DNA of 64,000 nucleotides from positions 1-64,000 of the forward strand of contig WOFQ01000036.1 in assembly GCA_012184525.1 (NCBI GenBank), in the 5' to 3' direction. The stretch is from Xenoacremonium recifei. Its lineage: Eukaryota > Ascomycota > Sordariomycetes > Hypocreales > Nectriaceae. The stretch's first letter is position 1. The number at the start of each line of letters is the position of its first letter. Positions 34,860 through 45,643 of this stretch are shown here, one piece after another. Position numbers and translations under genes: made by a program. The notes below the pieces were generated by a model. It was not told the origin of the DNA. It saw only the letters and a list, made by a program, of their open reading frames with translations, and searched no databases.

Positions 34860-35235
34860 TAAACCAGGAGGTCGACCAAGTGTTACCCGAGGCAACTTGT
34901 TCCCTTCGAACTCCAGAGAAGAAGGGTAACGGACCTCGTTAGTTTAGAGGGAGTGCTTGTGGTGTTGACTTCCTTAAGCCAAGGAAGGTAAGCATCAGCC
35001 CAACCCGACCGACCACACGAACAGCAATATGCTAACCCTGACCCTAGGTTGTTGACGCCTCAACAACAACAACCCTCTTCCCTACTGCACGAAGCCACTG
35101 GACCGGGCTTCGGCGGCACACACCAAAGGGGGTGAAGGGCGCGACTACGAAGGCTTTCGCCAGAACGCGGCGGCTACACCGAGCAAGCAAAAGGGCGCGC
35201 CAATTCCTAGTGTGAATACTCTGGTGTGTGCGAGG
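34860..35235 (-). repeat. duplicated segment, copy B
   Basis: This is the diverged partner of copy A, in the same orientation and about 1.03 kb away. On the minus strand it begins with HTRNWRALLLARCSRRVLAK and later gives EGNKLPRVTLGRPPGLLDVV. A further stretch at 35262-35345 resembles 34775-34858 (ACCTCCGAC..GATCG/GATTC..CCGGAAGCTCAG/CCAGAAGCTCTG). The duplication therefore includes more than the flanking unit and may be a tandem array with partial third copies. Confidence 0.55.
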
Positions 35236-35672
35236 TTGTCCGCCTCTGGGACGCACGGCCTCTTCTTAAGCCAATCAAACTACCTCCGACCTGAGGACGA
35301 TCGCACGCCGCAGGACAGTCCCCGGAAGCTCAGAGCTGAGGCATTCAATGGCACCTCCTTCAAGTCAATCTACATGCTCGGATTTCTCACCCGACGGGGC
35401 TCGGGCCATCCATCTAAATGGGTCATTATGTTGAACAAAAGGCCGTGGTAATCGAAGAGGACGAGAATGGTAGCCTCGACAGGTCGAGAATTTGGATTTG
35501 GTTGAGAATTGAGGTGGTATTAGAGATTTTGACGACGGCTTGGATATTCACGTAACAAATGACCGTCTTAATTAAAACCCCCGGTATTGTATTCGTGATA
35601 TAAGTGTTAGAAAAATAAAGCATCAAGAAAAAACCTTTCTAGATTGTTTCCCCGGAATTACGGCGCTCCCTG

Positions 35673-36208
35673 ATGCCCCTGATGAAGGAGGGTTCGCGTA
35701 ATTACGAAGTAGAGAATATGAGGGGTGTACACACTGCTTCCGTACTGCCCTGCAGCATGACGCCGATTTGTTCAAACAGTCTTCCCAGGCCGAGGATCGC
35801 CCTTTTATGGGCAGCGATTGAGTGTATTTTCTCGGACCCTTCCTCCGCGCGTTGCGACCAGTGCAAGGGACGCGGCGATACTTGCAGCTCGTCAGTTTAT
35901 CTGGGTTTCCTTGGTTTTCCCTCTGTGTATGCGAGGGCCTTGCTAATATTTCGCTTATGTGTAGTCCTCTCGCTCTGCTCGAGGGTCTTGTCGATGATCT
36001 GAATCGGGTGAAGTCGTTTTTGCAGTGGTATCTTTACTCCCGAAACGCTCGGGTTCGGATGGGTGCTCTCCATGCGACGATACCAAGTCAAGGCGTTCCA
36101 TGGCTTGTCAAATCCGCTTCTGGAGATAGGCGACCTAGTTGCGACCCAAAGCATCCCATCAGGGACAGAGCCTGGTCCCACGGGATTCCCAACGCCTCAA
36201 CCACCTGA
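35673..36208 (+). CDS. candidate small CxxC-type protein (spliced)
   Basis: Two exons, 35673-35890 and 35965-36208, give 153 aa if the 74-nt intron (GTCAGT..GTAG, TGCTAAT branch-like site) is removed; phase is preserved across the junction. The first exon contains CIFSDPSSARCDQCKGRGDTC, split here as CIFSDPSSARC and CDQCKGRGDTC. This Cys-pair layout occurs in many lineage-specific fungal proteins that accompany repeats. The second exon opens PLALLEGLVDDLNRVKSFLQ, an amphipathic helix, and then becomes less convincing, ending at TGA. The start could lie elsewhere. It sits immediately next to the gag-like island, so a repeat-derived or decaying gene is likely. Function unknown. Confidence 0.4.
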
Positions 36209-37174
36209 GGGTACCACACCTTCAGCTCCGTCTGGGCCTCGACACGCGTTATGCGGAATCTACTGAAGAGGAAGAGGAGGTCACTGAGACCAACCGTCTG
36301 GTCCCTGACGCCGAGGGGTAATTCCTTCCGGGGTCCATCCTCCTGCTAGTGACAAGGACACCATCTACGCGTCACCAAAAGAGACACATGAACACAGAAC
36401 GAATGATGAGCCAGATTTGATCCTCTAACTGCCGAGAAAGCAAGTTTGTGTCAGACCTAAAAGTCCGCCCCTCCGTGATATGCCTCCCTATCGTCGCTCA
36501 CGTCTATCGCGTCCCTCCTCCGAGCCAGTTCTAATAAAGAGCCCATGTGAACTTTCCTCTTGCGAGTTTGCCATCCCCGTTATGCCTCGTACCTTGCGAC
36601 CATGTGCCGGCGAGCTATCTACAGAAAAATCGAAAAGTGAACGAGGCGTATCCTTTGGGGGCGATGAAGTGTGTGCGCGGGGAAAACATAAAAACACCTT
36701 GACGAAAAACCGGTATAGCGAAAGCATAAAAGGCACGAAAATTCCAGACAGAACGTGAAATGGGGGAAAAGATCGAGAAAACACCAGAAACCGTAACCTT
36801 GGGCACCTATATCGAGGAGAAATTTCCGAAACTAAGGCTTGCTTGCTGTTGCATGAATAGTAAAGAAAACAAGCATAATTCAGAAGATGTGTCGCGATGG
36901 GTAGGGCAGACTTCGAAGGCAGAACGATCTTTAATTACTCGCGAAATCGGTATAAATCCTCTGTTATGAGAGAGAAGAGTGGGAAGGCGAGTTTCGAAAC
37001 CGCTCTCGAAAACCGGCTGACGGCACCATCATATGCAGTTGGGGGGAAAACTCAGAGATATCCGTGAGCAACCGTCCTTATATATCGCCAAATCGTTCGT
37101 TGGAGGTCCAGGAAACGTGATAGGTCATTGCGTCATTTGAAATGCCCACGTGAGGGCCAATCTCGTCGAGAAAT
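36209..37174. other. spacer downstream of Rac gene
   Basis: No supported gene. It becomes A-rich from about 36600, with several short frames lacking motifs. It contains the 3' flank of the Rac gene (minus strand). Confidence 0.45.
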
Positions 37175-38103
37175 TTACAGGATCGAGCACTTCGACTTCT
37201 TCTGCTTCGAGGGTTGAGGGCGGGGGTTGAGAACGGCTCTGTAGTTAGGCTTGTTAGCACCACGTCGGAATCGGAGGATGTATCGGGCACCCATACCGGA
37301 TAGCCTCGTCGAACACGCTCTTCAAGTTCCTTTGGGTGAGCGCAGAGCACTCTAGGTATTTGTACGCCTTAATCTCCTTCGCGCACGCGAGGGCTTGCTC
37401 GTATGACACAGGCTCCATGCGCTTCTGGCGCAGGGATTCGAGGGTCGCGGCATCCTCTCGCAGATCGAGCTTGGTACCGACAAGGATGATGGGGATATTG
37501 GGCGCATGGTGATCGATCTCGGGATGCCACTAGAGAACGGGTCAACGATCTGGCCAACTGCAGGAGAGCGGGAAGCGATGCTGCGGATAGCTGCATGATC
37601 GTACCTTGGCCTTGACGTTATCAAATGACGGGGGGCTAACGATGGAGAAACAGATCAGGAAAACATCCGTCTGCGGGTATGAAAGCGGTCGCAGTCTGTC
37701 GTAATCCTCCTGTCCAGCAGTATCCCAAAGACCCAAGCTGATAGGCTTGCCATCGACCATAACGCTGGCAGAGTAGTTATCAAACCTACATGTTCGAATG
37801 GTTAGCGATGGCTCTTTGCCGATCGGGGGGAGGTGCGCAGGCGGCCGAGGACTAACACTGTCGGGATGTATTCTCCAGGGAAGGCATTTGTGGTGTAGGA
37901 GATGAGCAGGCATGTCTGTCGGACGAGTCAATGAGCTGCGCGAAGCCGTCGTCGTGGCCCAGAAGGGCAATGGATGGCACATACCTTTCCTACAGCACCG
38001 TCACCCGTCACCACGCACTGTCCCGGCGGTCAGCCAATCCGTTGCGTCAGAGGACAGCCAGTCGCCAACAAACCTTCAAAGATTGCACTGCAGGCTGCGC
38101 CAT
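37175..38103 (-). CDS. rac1: Rac-type Rho-family small GTPase
   Basis: Six exons, 38074-38103, 37985-38017, 37857-37915, 37605-37785, 37297-37529 and 37175-37238, encode 199 aa. The start is MAQPAVQSLKCVVTGDGAVG, with the P-loop at residues 15-22. Switch I gives YIPTVFDNYSASV. Switch II is WDTAGQEDYDRLRPLSYPQ, with D62 and Q66 in the usual places. Specificity loops follow: VGTKLDLR and CSALTQRNLKSVFDEAIR. The C-terminus is a polybasic KQKKSK followed by the prenylation box CSIL. The FDNYSASVMVDGKPISLGLW segment and the ALTQRNLK motif place it with Rac and not Cdc42 or Rho1. It is expected to act at the plasma membrane in polarity, hyphal branching and NADPH-oxidase control. Five introns with good GT-AG signals and continuous phase support the model; the 33-nt second exon is easily missed. 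Confidence 0.96.
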
Positions 38104-41100
38104 TGTTGCGAAAGCGCTGTGAAGAGATATGGGATTTCGAGAGCTTTTCTTCTGGGAGTTCGAGGCTCAGAAGGGGAGTCAATCGATGTTGAGGATGATT
38201 ATCGAGGGGGTTGCGAGGTCGAGGTCTCGAGTCCGTCTAAGGAAGTATATCCGAGGGAGAGCGAGAGGGGGGGCGGCGACGAATCGATGGCGGGCAGTTA
38301 AGCAGGGAGAGGTTCGAGTTGGGGTATCGTGGGAGCTGGATGACAGGTCTCAGAGCTGCATGAAAGGTCAGAATGCACTTGGCGCAGGAGCGGTGATGTC
38401 GAGCGTTTGTGTCGCAGGAGTGTGAGGCCACAAGAGTACAAGAGGAGAGTTCGAGCTGCGAGCGAGGGTAACGTCTGGAAGCGATCGGGCGCTCCACTGC
38501 GACGACTTGCTCGTCGGACTCTGCGCTGGGGAGGGAATTGTGGATGGTTGGATGGTGGATAGCGCTCCATGGGTATGGGTATCAACATGGGCGTGGGAGG
38601 GGCCCGGTGAGAGAAGCGTCCGGTGCCAGAGCCTTAGCTGGAGAGCCACCGACGTCCGGCGTGCACCAGCGTCCGCCTCTTGGACTCTCTCAGTGCCTCT
38701 CGGGGCTTTTGCAAACGGCTCTAGACCAGGGGGATGGATGGTCTCTCCGTCTGGGAGGTGGGGATGGCCACGATCCAGGGATGGCCAATGGAGGGGGAAT
38801 CGGGGGGAGTCAAACTCACTGGATCGATGGCTTGGCCCAGGACTTCCAGCCGTGCAAGCTCGCAAGCCTCTGGGACGGCTGGTGGACTGGAGCGGGAAAG
38901 CTCTCAGCTGTGGCTGCGCTGCTGGCGAGCTAGAGGTCTCGGAGCGCCCCGAACGAAGCGGAGCGGAGCTCGAATTAGATGGGCGGCGAGCGGTCGCGGT
39001 CGGGACGGTGGAGGAGGCGTTCGTCTTGGCCAGATGTGATAAGAATGGAAGGACAGGAATAGAGATGGCGGGTGTAGCTGTGGAAAGGTGAAAAGAGAAA
39101 ACAGAAGTCTGAGTCTCGCGGCGGGAAGTCCAGGCGGGCGCCAGCTGTCGTCGTATGTGTTGCACGTCAACCTGGAAGGCAAGGTACTCGCCCCTTCCCA
39201 GTTCGGCTGCGGAGCTTGATGAGCGATGCAAGGCAGGAGCGATGCGGGCTGCTACGTACCTGCCTCTACTGCTGGGTTAGACGGTCAGCACTCAACTTAG
39301 CCGCGAATTGCGTGTCGCTGTTGGTCGGGGAGTGGATAAGCTGCCGTGATAGGTGAGGTTGGGAAGTTGGTTGACGATGTGGTATTTTCGAGGGCATCAA
39401 TAAGAGCAGCGAGCTTGATGCCGTTCTGGCCTTGAGCGCGGTGGGGACCTCCTGCCGGCTGTTTGAGCTGTCTGAACTCGTCTGTGATTCACTGACAGGC
39501 CGAGCCAATGCAACGATACGCGCTGTGCCCTCAACCCCGTTCCCCAGCCTTCCCAGCCCGATTCGTGGCCTGCCAGCGCCCCATCTCCAGCAGCCTCGCA
39601 CGCTACGCTGCAATTGGTTACAGAAGGCTGGAAGCCCCTGGCACTGTTTGCTGATCCCAGTTCTCGGCTGGCGCTTATTCCAGCGTGCACTGGCAAATGG
39701 AGGTCCGTTATCTCTTGTCATGGCGAGCGTGACAATCAGATAGGCAATGCCACGGAATCGGCTATGTAATAGGCAGTCAGCATTATTACTACGGTGACTG
39801 TTGCGTCTCGATAAGCGGTTGGATCGCCAGCCGATTGTTTCAACTCCCATCCGCATCCAATCCCGCAGGGCTGGATGGCTTCAAGACGGTACCCCGGCTG
39901 GGCCAGCTAACTAGTCCTGTGCTCAGTATGCACTCCGAACGGGGCAACAATGGAGAAAGTGAGACGTGGAAGCTAATCAGGGTGCTAGCTTTGTCTCGCA
40001 AGTGTGCCATGGGCTGCGCAGGTGATGATAAGAGTTGGGCTTGACGAGGCCTGGCTTGATTGTCGTTGGAGAGGTCCCTGGAGGAGCAGCCTCATTTGGT
40101 CCCAGCACGGCGGTCTCAGTAACACAGACTAGGTAGGAATTGACTTCCGCAGGAACCATGGACCGGGGCGTTCGCAGTGGGTGGCATTGACTGACAGAGT
40201 CCGTTCGCTTTGGCCGTCTTCTTCTACGAAACAGATAGGGCCAGACAACAAAGGCGAGACAATGCGAGACGCCTGAGTTGTCGTGCGTTGCACCCGAGTT
40301 GTCTCTCATATGGTGGCCACCTGTCCGCTCCAACGCTGTCTTGGGCTGGTCCACCTGAAGTTCGAGACGTATCAGGCCGGCCGCTGTGAGCTGCAAGCTG
40401 TCAAGGCTGGGAGGCCCGTGTGAGAGCGATGGCGCATCGGAACCCTGGAGTTCCACGCCATGTCACACAGAGCCGCTTGGGAACATCCGACCATGATGAC
40501 ACCTCGGATGTTTCGTTGCCTCAAGTGCAGTGTAGGCACGGAATCGGGGAGGGGGCCATTTCGAATCGCAACGAAGCGCCAGATTCCACTGAGAAGGAGG
40601 CGGGAGTGAGGTACCCGGGGCTTGGCAGTGCGATGCTCAGGCATGGTGAACGGAGCTTGCGCATCAGAAACCTCGCCATGTGGGAGCCATGGCAGCTGAG
40701 GGGTGTTTTCCGAGAAGACGGCGATGTTCTTGCATTTGCAAATCGTGGAGTTGTAACTGGATTATTACGCAGGTACGTAAGTACATCTTGAGTCCCGCTT
40801 GCGCCGGGAGGAGAAGCGACGTTGTTGGTCCGTGCACCCCCACCTTCCCATTCCTGCGTCTTGCAGAAGGAAGTCGCGTCTGGTCGCTAACAAACGGAAG
40901 CTTGTCGCGTCCCACTGCGAAGCTCCCGTCAACCTCCCATGACAGAGATACTCTTTACCAACATTATACAGACCTCCAGTTGGGCCTCGGCAGCAGGGAC
41001 AAGACGACGTCCTCTAGCGAACGACAGCGCCATACCACTTTCCGCCTTTTGAACCGTCTCATCGTTTTCCCCAGCCTCTACTGTTTACATTTCACAGCTG

Positions 41101-41149
41101 TTTGGTTGGCGGTCTCCCACAGCTCAGCCCAGAGCGGCACCATCCAAAC
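38104..41149. other. long divergent intergenic region between Rac and CENP-T
   Basis: About 3 kb with no supported gene. A 287-codon frame on the minus strand (38368-39231) is Ser/Pro/Arg-rich, and the complementary strand is also open, which is typical of GC-rich non-coding sequence. The part next to 38104 is probably the Rac promoter and leader; the part before 41149 belongs to CENP-T. Confidence 0.5.
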
Positions 41150-42817
41150 ATGGATACAACTCCCTCCGGTTCGGCCTCGAGGCGCAACGCCAAAACGCCT
41201 TCTCAAACTCCCAGCGGTCGCCGCGCAATCAGCGTCGAGCCACTCTCCGGCAGACGCTCCGTACACACACCTCTCGATCGCACCCCGTCGCGGGAGCTGC
41301 TCAACTCGGTCCGTCGCGGCACCTCTGCCTCGGGCGGACGAAGAAACAATGCGCCGACACCTCACGCCAAGGCGGCGCGCAGAGCGCTGAACGAGCGGCG
41401 AACCGCCATCTTCACCCCCGGAAAGAACCGTCGTAGGAGTCTGATGGAACAGAGGGAGACGCCCATGGGCATACTGCGCAATCTCGGCCGCGCCCTGGCC
41501 CCAAGCACCAGACCGATAGCATCGTCGTCTTCGACCCCGGAGAAGTCGAGTATTGCGCCTATTGAGGAAGAGGAGGACGAGGAGGATTACGATGACGACG
41601 ACGACGATGAACTGCCGATCGACCGCCCTCGTCTGTCTCTGCCTATAGACGTGGACGACGACGACGACGATGAAGATTTGCGACCCCCTCGTTTGTCAGG
41701 CCTTGAGGAAGAGAACTATACGATCCAGTCTGTTGAGCTTCCCCGGCGAGCCATTAGCGAGCAGCCTTCGCGTCTCTCTAGGGGAAGCCCGGGGAGTGTT
41801 CGTGTCAGCGACTTCTTGAACCCCCAAGATTTTACAGACGACATCGGACAACAGTCAGAGTTCTTTCCCGGCCTACTGGAAGACCTTCAGGCTCAAGGAG
41901 GGGCAGAAGACTTGTCTCTGGATCGGTATGGCAACACAGTATAACCTGACCGTCGTGGAAAACCCGCATACTGACTGATATAGGATTGATGCTGACCTGT
42001 CCCGGCGAATAACGATGGGCCGTGCCAGCGATTTCAACTTCGAGATTCCTGCTGGAATCGGCGAGCAGAGCACGTTCGTGATGTCTGAGCCGGTTGGCGA
42101 CCAGGCTCCAACGTCGCCAATCCTTGAGCAGTCAGTCGCTGAGGCCGCAGCGGCGGAAGGCCAAGAGCCCCTGGATGATGATGTCGTGTTTGGGGATTTC
42201 GGTGACTACGCCGATTTCGGGGGCGTGGATGACCACAGCGATCTCGAGGAAGATGTCCAGTTGGAAGCTCCTCAGGTGCAACGCACGTCTGCGAAATCGG
42301 CGCAACGGCCGCGCAAGAAGCAGAAGAGAATATCGCGGCATGGCATCGAGTATCCGTCTCTTCCACCCCTGTTTGTGAAGCGAGTCGCTCAGACAGCGTT
42401 GCAAACTTCTGGCCTCAGCAATCCGCGAATTTCAGCCGACACTCTCACGGCTCTCACGCAGGCATCAGAGTGGTTTTTTGAGCAGCTAGGAGACGACCTT
42501 GGCGCGTATGCTGACCACGCCAAGCGCAAGACTATTGAGGAGAGTGACGTCGTCACCCTGATGAAGAGGTATGTGTGCTTTACCAAACGCTCGGTCACGG
42601 GTATCTACTCCTATAATGTCCCATGCCGTTTCTAATCGATCTATCTTACAGACAACGTCAAGTTGGGTCCAAAACCACACTGTTCTCACTGGCCCAGAAG
42701 CATCTGCCACGAGAACTCCTCCAAGACCTGAGAATGCCCGTCCCGCAGCCCGCTAAGCAGCGTCGCACCAAGCGGGCACGAGAGGACGACGGAGAGGATG
42801 TTACGGAGGTGACATGA
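41150..42817 (+). CDS. cenp-T: kinetochore protein CENP-T (Cnn1) homologue
   Basis: Three exons, 41150-41925, 41984-42568 and 42652-42817, encode 508 aa. The N-terminal half is disordered: a basic Ser/Thr-Pro-rich start (TPSGRRAISVEP, RTPSRELLNSVRRG), then several Asp/Glu runs at about residues 140-185. The C-terminus holds a histone fold (about 380-480). It opens HGIEYPSLPPLFVKRVAQTA, continues ISADTLTALTQASEWFFEQL and HAKRKTIEESDVVTLMKRQR, and closes with the CENP-T-type extension FSLAQKHLPRELLQDLRMP. CENP-T pairs with CENP-W, joins the CENP-S-X heterotetramer on centromeric DNA, and its phosphorylated N-terminus recruits the Ndc80 complex. The layout is standard. The second intron falls inside the histone fold. 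It converges on the SURF1 gene with 32 bp between stop codons. Confidence 0.9.
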
Positions 42818-42849
42818 AGCGTCACAGAGGAAATTACAGTACAAAGTGT

Positions 42850-44014
42850 TTAGAAGTTCTTCGAGCGTGCCACCCGCCGCGCAATGTCGTTTGCCGGCCG
42901 CTTGATGACCATCCAGAGCATGATGGATGTGGCTAGAGACAGTCCGTACCTGGAAGTAGGTCAGACTCGCATTCCTCCTGGGGAAGAGAGCGCCAAGGGA
43001 CGTCCGGGTTGGGGGAGGGAGGAGGGGGATGTCATACCAGGTGAAGATATACTGCGCGTGGTTGTTGCGCAAGTTCACCTCAGCGGGCCGCCCAAAGGGA
43101 ATACCGCGAGCTTCATAGTCAACCATCTGCATCCATTCCGGCTCTATTGCCGTCGATTAGCATGAGCGCAAGCAATATTACCATCCACTGCTTTTAAACG
43201 TACCCATCGTCGCCTCCACCCACACAGGTTGACTTCCCGTCAACTCGGCCATCTGCTTCACATCCGGGAAGTAGAACTCGCCCTTCTCCGGCCGATTATC
43301 CGGCGTGAACATATTCTTCTTCCACGGCTCCCTCAGCAAGCCCTCGACCGTAACCAGCCCCTTCGGCAACGAATCCGGCCGCGTGCGCTGCAGCCGATGC
43401 TTCTTGTCGATCCACCCCCGATTCACGAGGATGGTCGTCGCGCCCTCGCGCTCCAGCGGCGTGATCACCATGTAGCCATCCGTGCCATCGCGCATGCGCG
43501 GCCCGATGAGCATCTCCTGGTCGTGGCGGAACGTGCCGGTAGCAGTCACGCGGCGGTAGTCGAACTCGTGCACGGCGTCGGGGTCGATGGTCGGCGGGAG
43601 GGGCAGCGGCGCGCGCACGAGGCGGTCCTCGAACTTGGCGATCAGGTCGGTCTTCCAGCCAAGGCGCTGGACCTGCCAGGAGCCGAGGACGAAAGCCGTG
43701 ATGGGGATGATGGCTGGCGGCGCAGGTTAGCACACACTTCAAAGGTATGCCGCAGAGGGGGTGCACACACCAAGGATGATGAGGCCCGGGCCGTGGCGCT
43801 TGCCCGCGCGCACGATCTTGGGAGGCCCGTCGAGGATGGACACGAATTCGGGGTCCTCGGCTGGTTGTTGCGGTTCGTGTGGTTTGGCGGAGCGGCGGGT
43901 GGACGAGGAGAATGGCTTGCGGGCGGGAGTCGGGCGGGCGAGACGTGGGCAGCGGGAGAGCAAAGAGGCCCTCGAGGGTCGCAGTGCCCGGAGGAGGGGG
44001 ATTGAGGCGTTCAT
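42850..44014 (-). CDS. shy1: SURF1/Shy1 cytochrome c oxidase assembly protein
   Basis: Four exons, 43771-44014, 43204-43713, 43038-43143 and 42850-42949, encode 319 aa. The N-terminus, MNASIPLLRALRPSRASLLS, is basic and Ser/Arg-rich, a mitochondrial presequence. Transmembrane helix 1 is GLIILAIIPITAFVLGSWQ (about 76-94), and QVQRLGWKTDLI follows as expected. The intermembrane-space part shows the family blocks TGTFRHDQEMLIGPR, ILVNRGWIDK and GLLREPWKKNMFTPDN, then EKGEFYFPDVKQMA. The last exons give NLRNNHAQYIFTWYGLSLAT and helix 2 (SIMLWMVI). Shy1 helps insert haem a/copper into Cox1 during complex IV assembly in the inner membrane. A three-codon upstream ORF overlaps the start codon (see 44011-44022). 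Confidence 0.94.
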
Positions 44015-44022
44015 TGTGGCAT
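44011..44022 (-). promoter_or_regulatory. 3-codon uORF overlapping the SURF1 start (ATGA)
   Basis: On the minus strand ATG-CCA-CAA-TGA lies directly before the SURF1 ATG, and its stop codon shares two bases with the initiator (AATGAAC). A ribosome that translates it terminates on top of the main start. The arrangement could tune Shy1 output through reinitiation or leaky scanning; the effect is inferred. Confidence 0.6.
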
Positions 44023-45643
44023 TGGGCGGTCGAGGGTCGGGTCCTCGTTGAGGGAGGTTGAAGTTGGATGATGTTGGAGGGCAACTTTTGGAGCTTCGGA
44101 TCGCCGGCCCCACCAAGCCGGAGCGGAGCTTTTCGCACGGCCGGGCCGCTGCTTGCGACTTAAGCGTCCCGTCGGAATTTCTCACCGGCCGTAGACGAGC
44201 TTGTAGCAAAGAAGAATGATCCCATATGGACTCTACAGCTTCTAGAGGTGTAGTCGCGGTCTATTTGTGATGCCATTGGCCTGATGAAGCATCTCGGCCA
44301 ACATCACCACAGGTGTTGCGTAATGCCCGAGGACGGCGACCAAATGAAAAGTGCCTTCGAAAAGGATCGGCGAATCATGATTTCAAGTATTAGTTTTCCA
44401 GAAACAAATAAAGGTATCCTACGAGTGTTTTGGCGCATAGGCGCTGCATCAAAGTGTAGACAACCGGGGCTTCTACGCGCGCGTCTGCAAGAATCCACGG
44501 AGCTGCGACGATAATTTCAACATCGACACTCAAATCGGGTACAGTACCCGGACGAAAATAATGCTCAATACCGCTTCTCATGATATTCGTGACTTCTACT
44601 AATCTTTTTGCGTCGAAAAAGCTCTTGTTTTGACTCAAATGTGGATGTTGCGACGTTTTGTGCACTTTCAACACTGGTAAGCAGGAGAGGGTGGCAGGAA
44701 CTAAAAACACCTCGATTTTCGCCAATGAGATCGAAAACGAAAAGAAATGTTTTGGACTGATCTTGTTTCTATCAAAAATTGGGAATGCGCTCTCAATTCT
44801 CGGCTTGTCCTCCTCATGAGGCACAGTATGTCACGTGGGAGATACATATAGCAGGTATGTAGGAACACTGTACCAATAGAACATGAAGCTTTTGATGAAA
44901 GCATATACAAGATCTGGGAAGTCGGCCAGTTTGCTATGGATTCGATGTTTCAATCTTGGAGTGACCGAGTTATGTGGTTATCTTCTGCCAGCTATCCAGA
45001 TAGGGGTAAGTTTACTGAGAGAACTGGGACAAGAGATGGTGTGGAAGGCAAGGCGTTAATAGTTACTCTGAGCAACCATGTGAACCTCCATACGGAGCGT
45101 TTATAACAGGCCCTGGAACAGGTTTCTTCATTGCTCAACATCAAGTTGACATCTCACGAAGACTACTCCCACTTCTCGCTTTGGATCCTCAAAACGCAAG
45201 TGTGGCAAAACGAGCTTAATATTACAATCTGGTAAAAAAGAAAGCAGAAAAACTCATTGTCTAGCCCCAGGAGACTCATCTAACCTGTCTAGGTCTTCTA
45301 AGATACAATGCCTGAATATTTAAACAAAAGACTTTTGAGATCCCCCGATCAATTTGCCCAACCCGCAGATCAAGACTCCTTGAAGAAACCGAAAAGAATA
45401 AAGAAAAGAAGAAAACCACACTCGCACGCCAATATATCGCCCGAGTCCCTGTGTATACCCGTCAAGGACGCAACCTATGATATCCGTCTTGAAAACCATA
45501 ACCCAAATTACTCCTTCCCATGAGACAACCCCGAGATGATTCAAGAACTCAAGAACTGACAGAACGTCATGAGTCGGCGCTCCTTACATCACCCTCAATT
45601 TTACCATCTCACGCCGAAAGCATCAATCGACCTTTCTCAGATT
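44023..45643. other. AT-richer spacer, no supported gene
   Basis: Composition from about 44280 to 45320 is AT-richer than the neighbouring genes. Short frames on both strands (for example 45308-45523 plus, Lys/Pro-rich) lack motifs. It may be old repeat DNA; no element could be delimited. Confidence 0.45.

Noticed and set aside
33815..35235. Calling copies A and B definite LTRs
   Set aside because: I could not see TG..CA ends, a primer-binding site, a polypurine tract or target-site duplications, and a third partial repeat fits tandem duplication as well.
38368..39231. 287-codon minus-strand frame upstream of Rac
   Set aside because: The opposite strand is equally open, composition is biased to S/P/R/T and no family is recognisable; more likely promoter/leader DNA.
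39266..39856. 196-codon minus-strand frame
   Set aside because: No motif, no splice continuity, and the plus strand is also open in the same place.
43296..44138. 280-codon minus-strand frame over SURF1
   Set aside because: It reads SURF1 exons in the wrong frame and through an intron; Arg/Pro/Ala-rich shadow.
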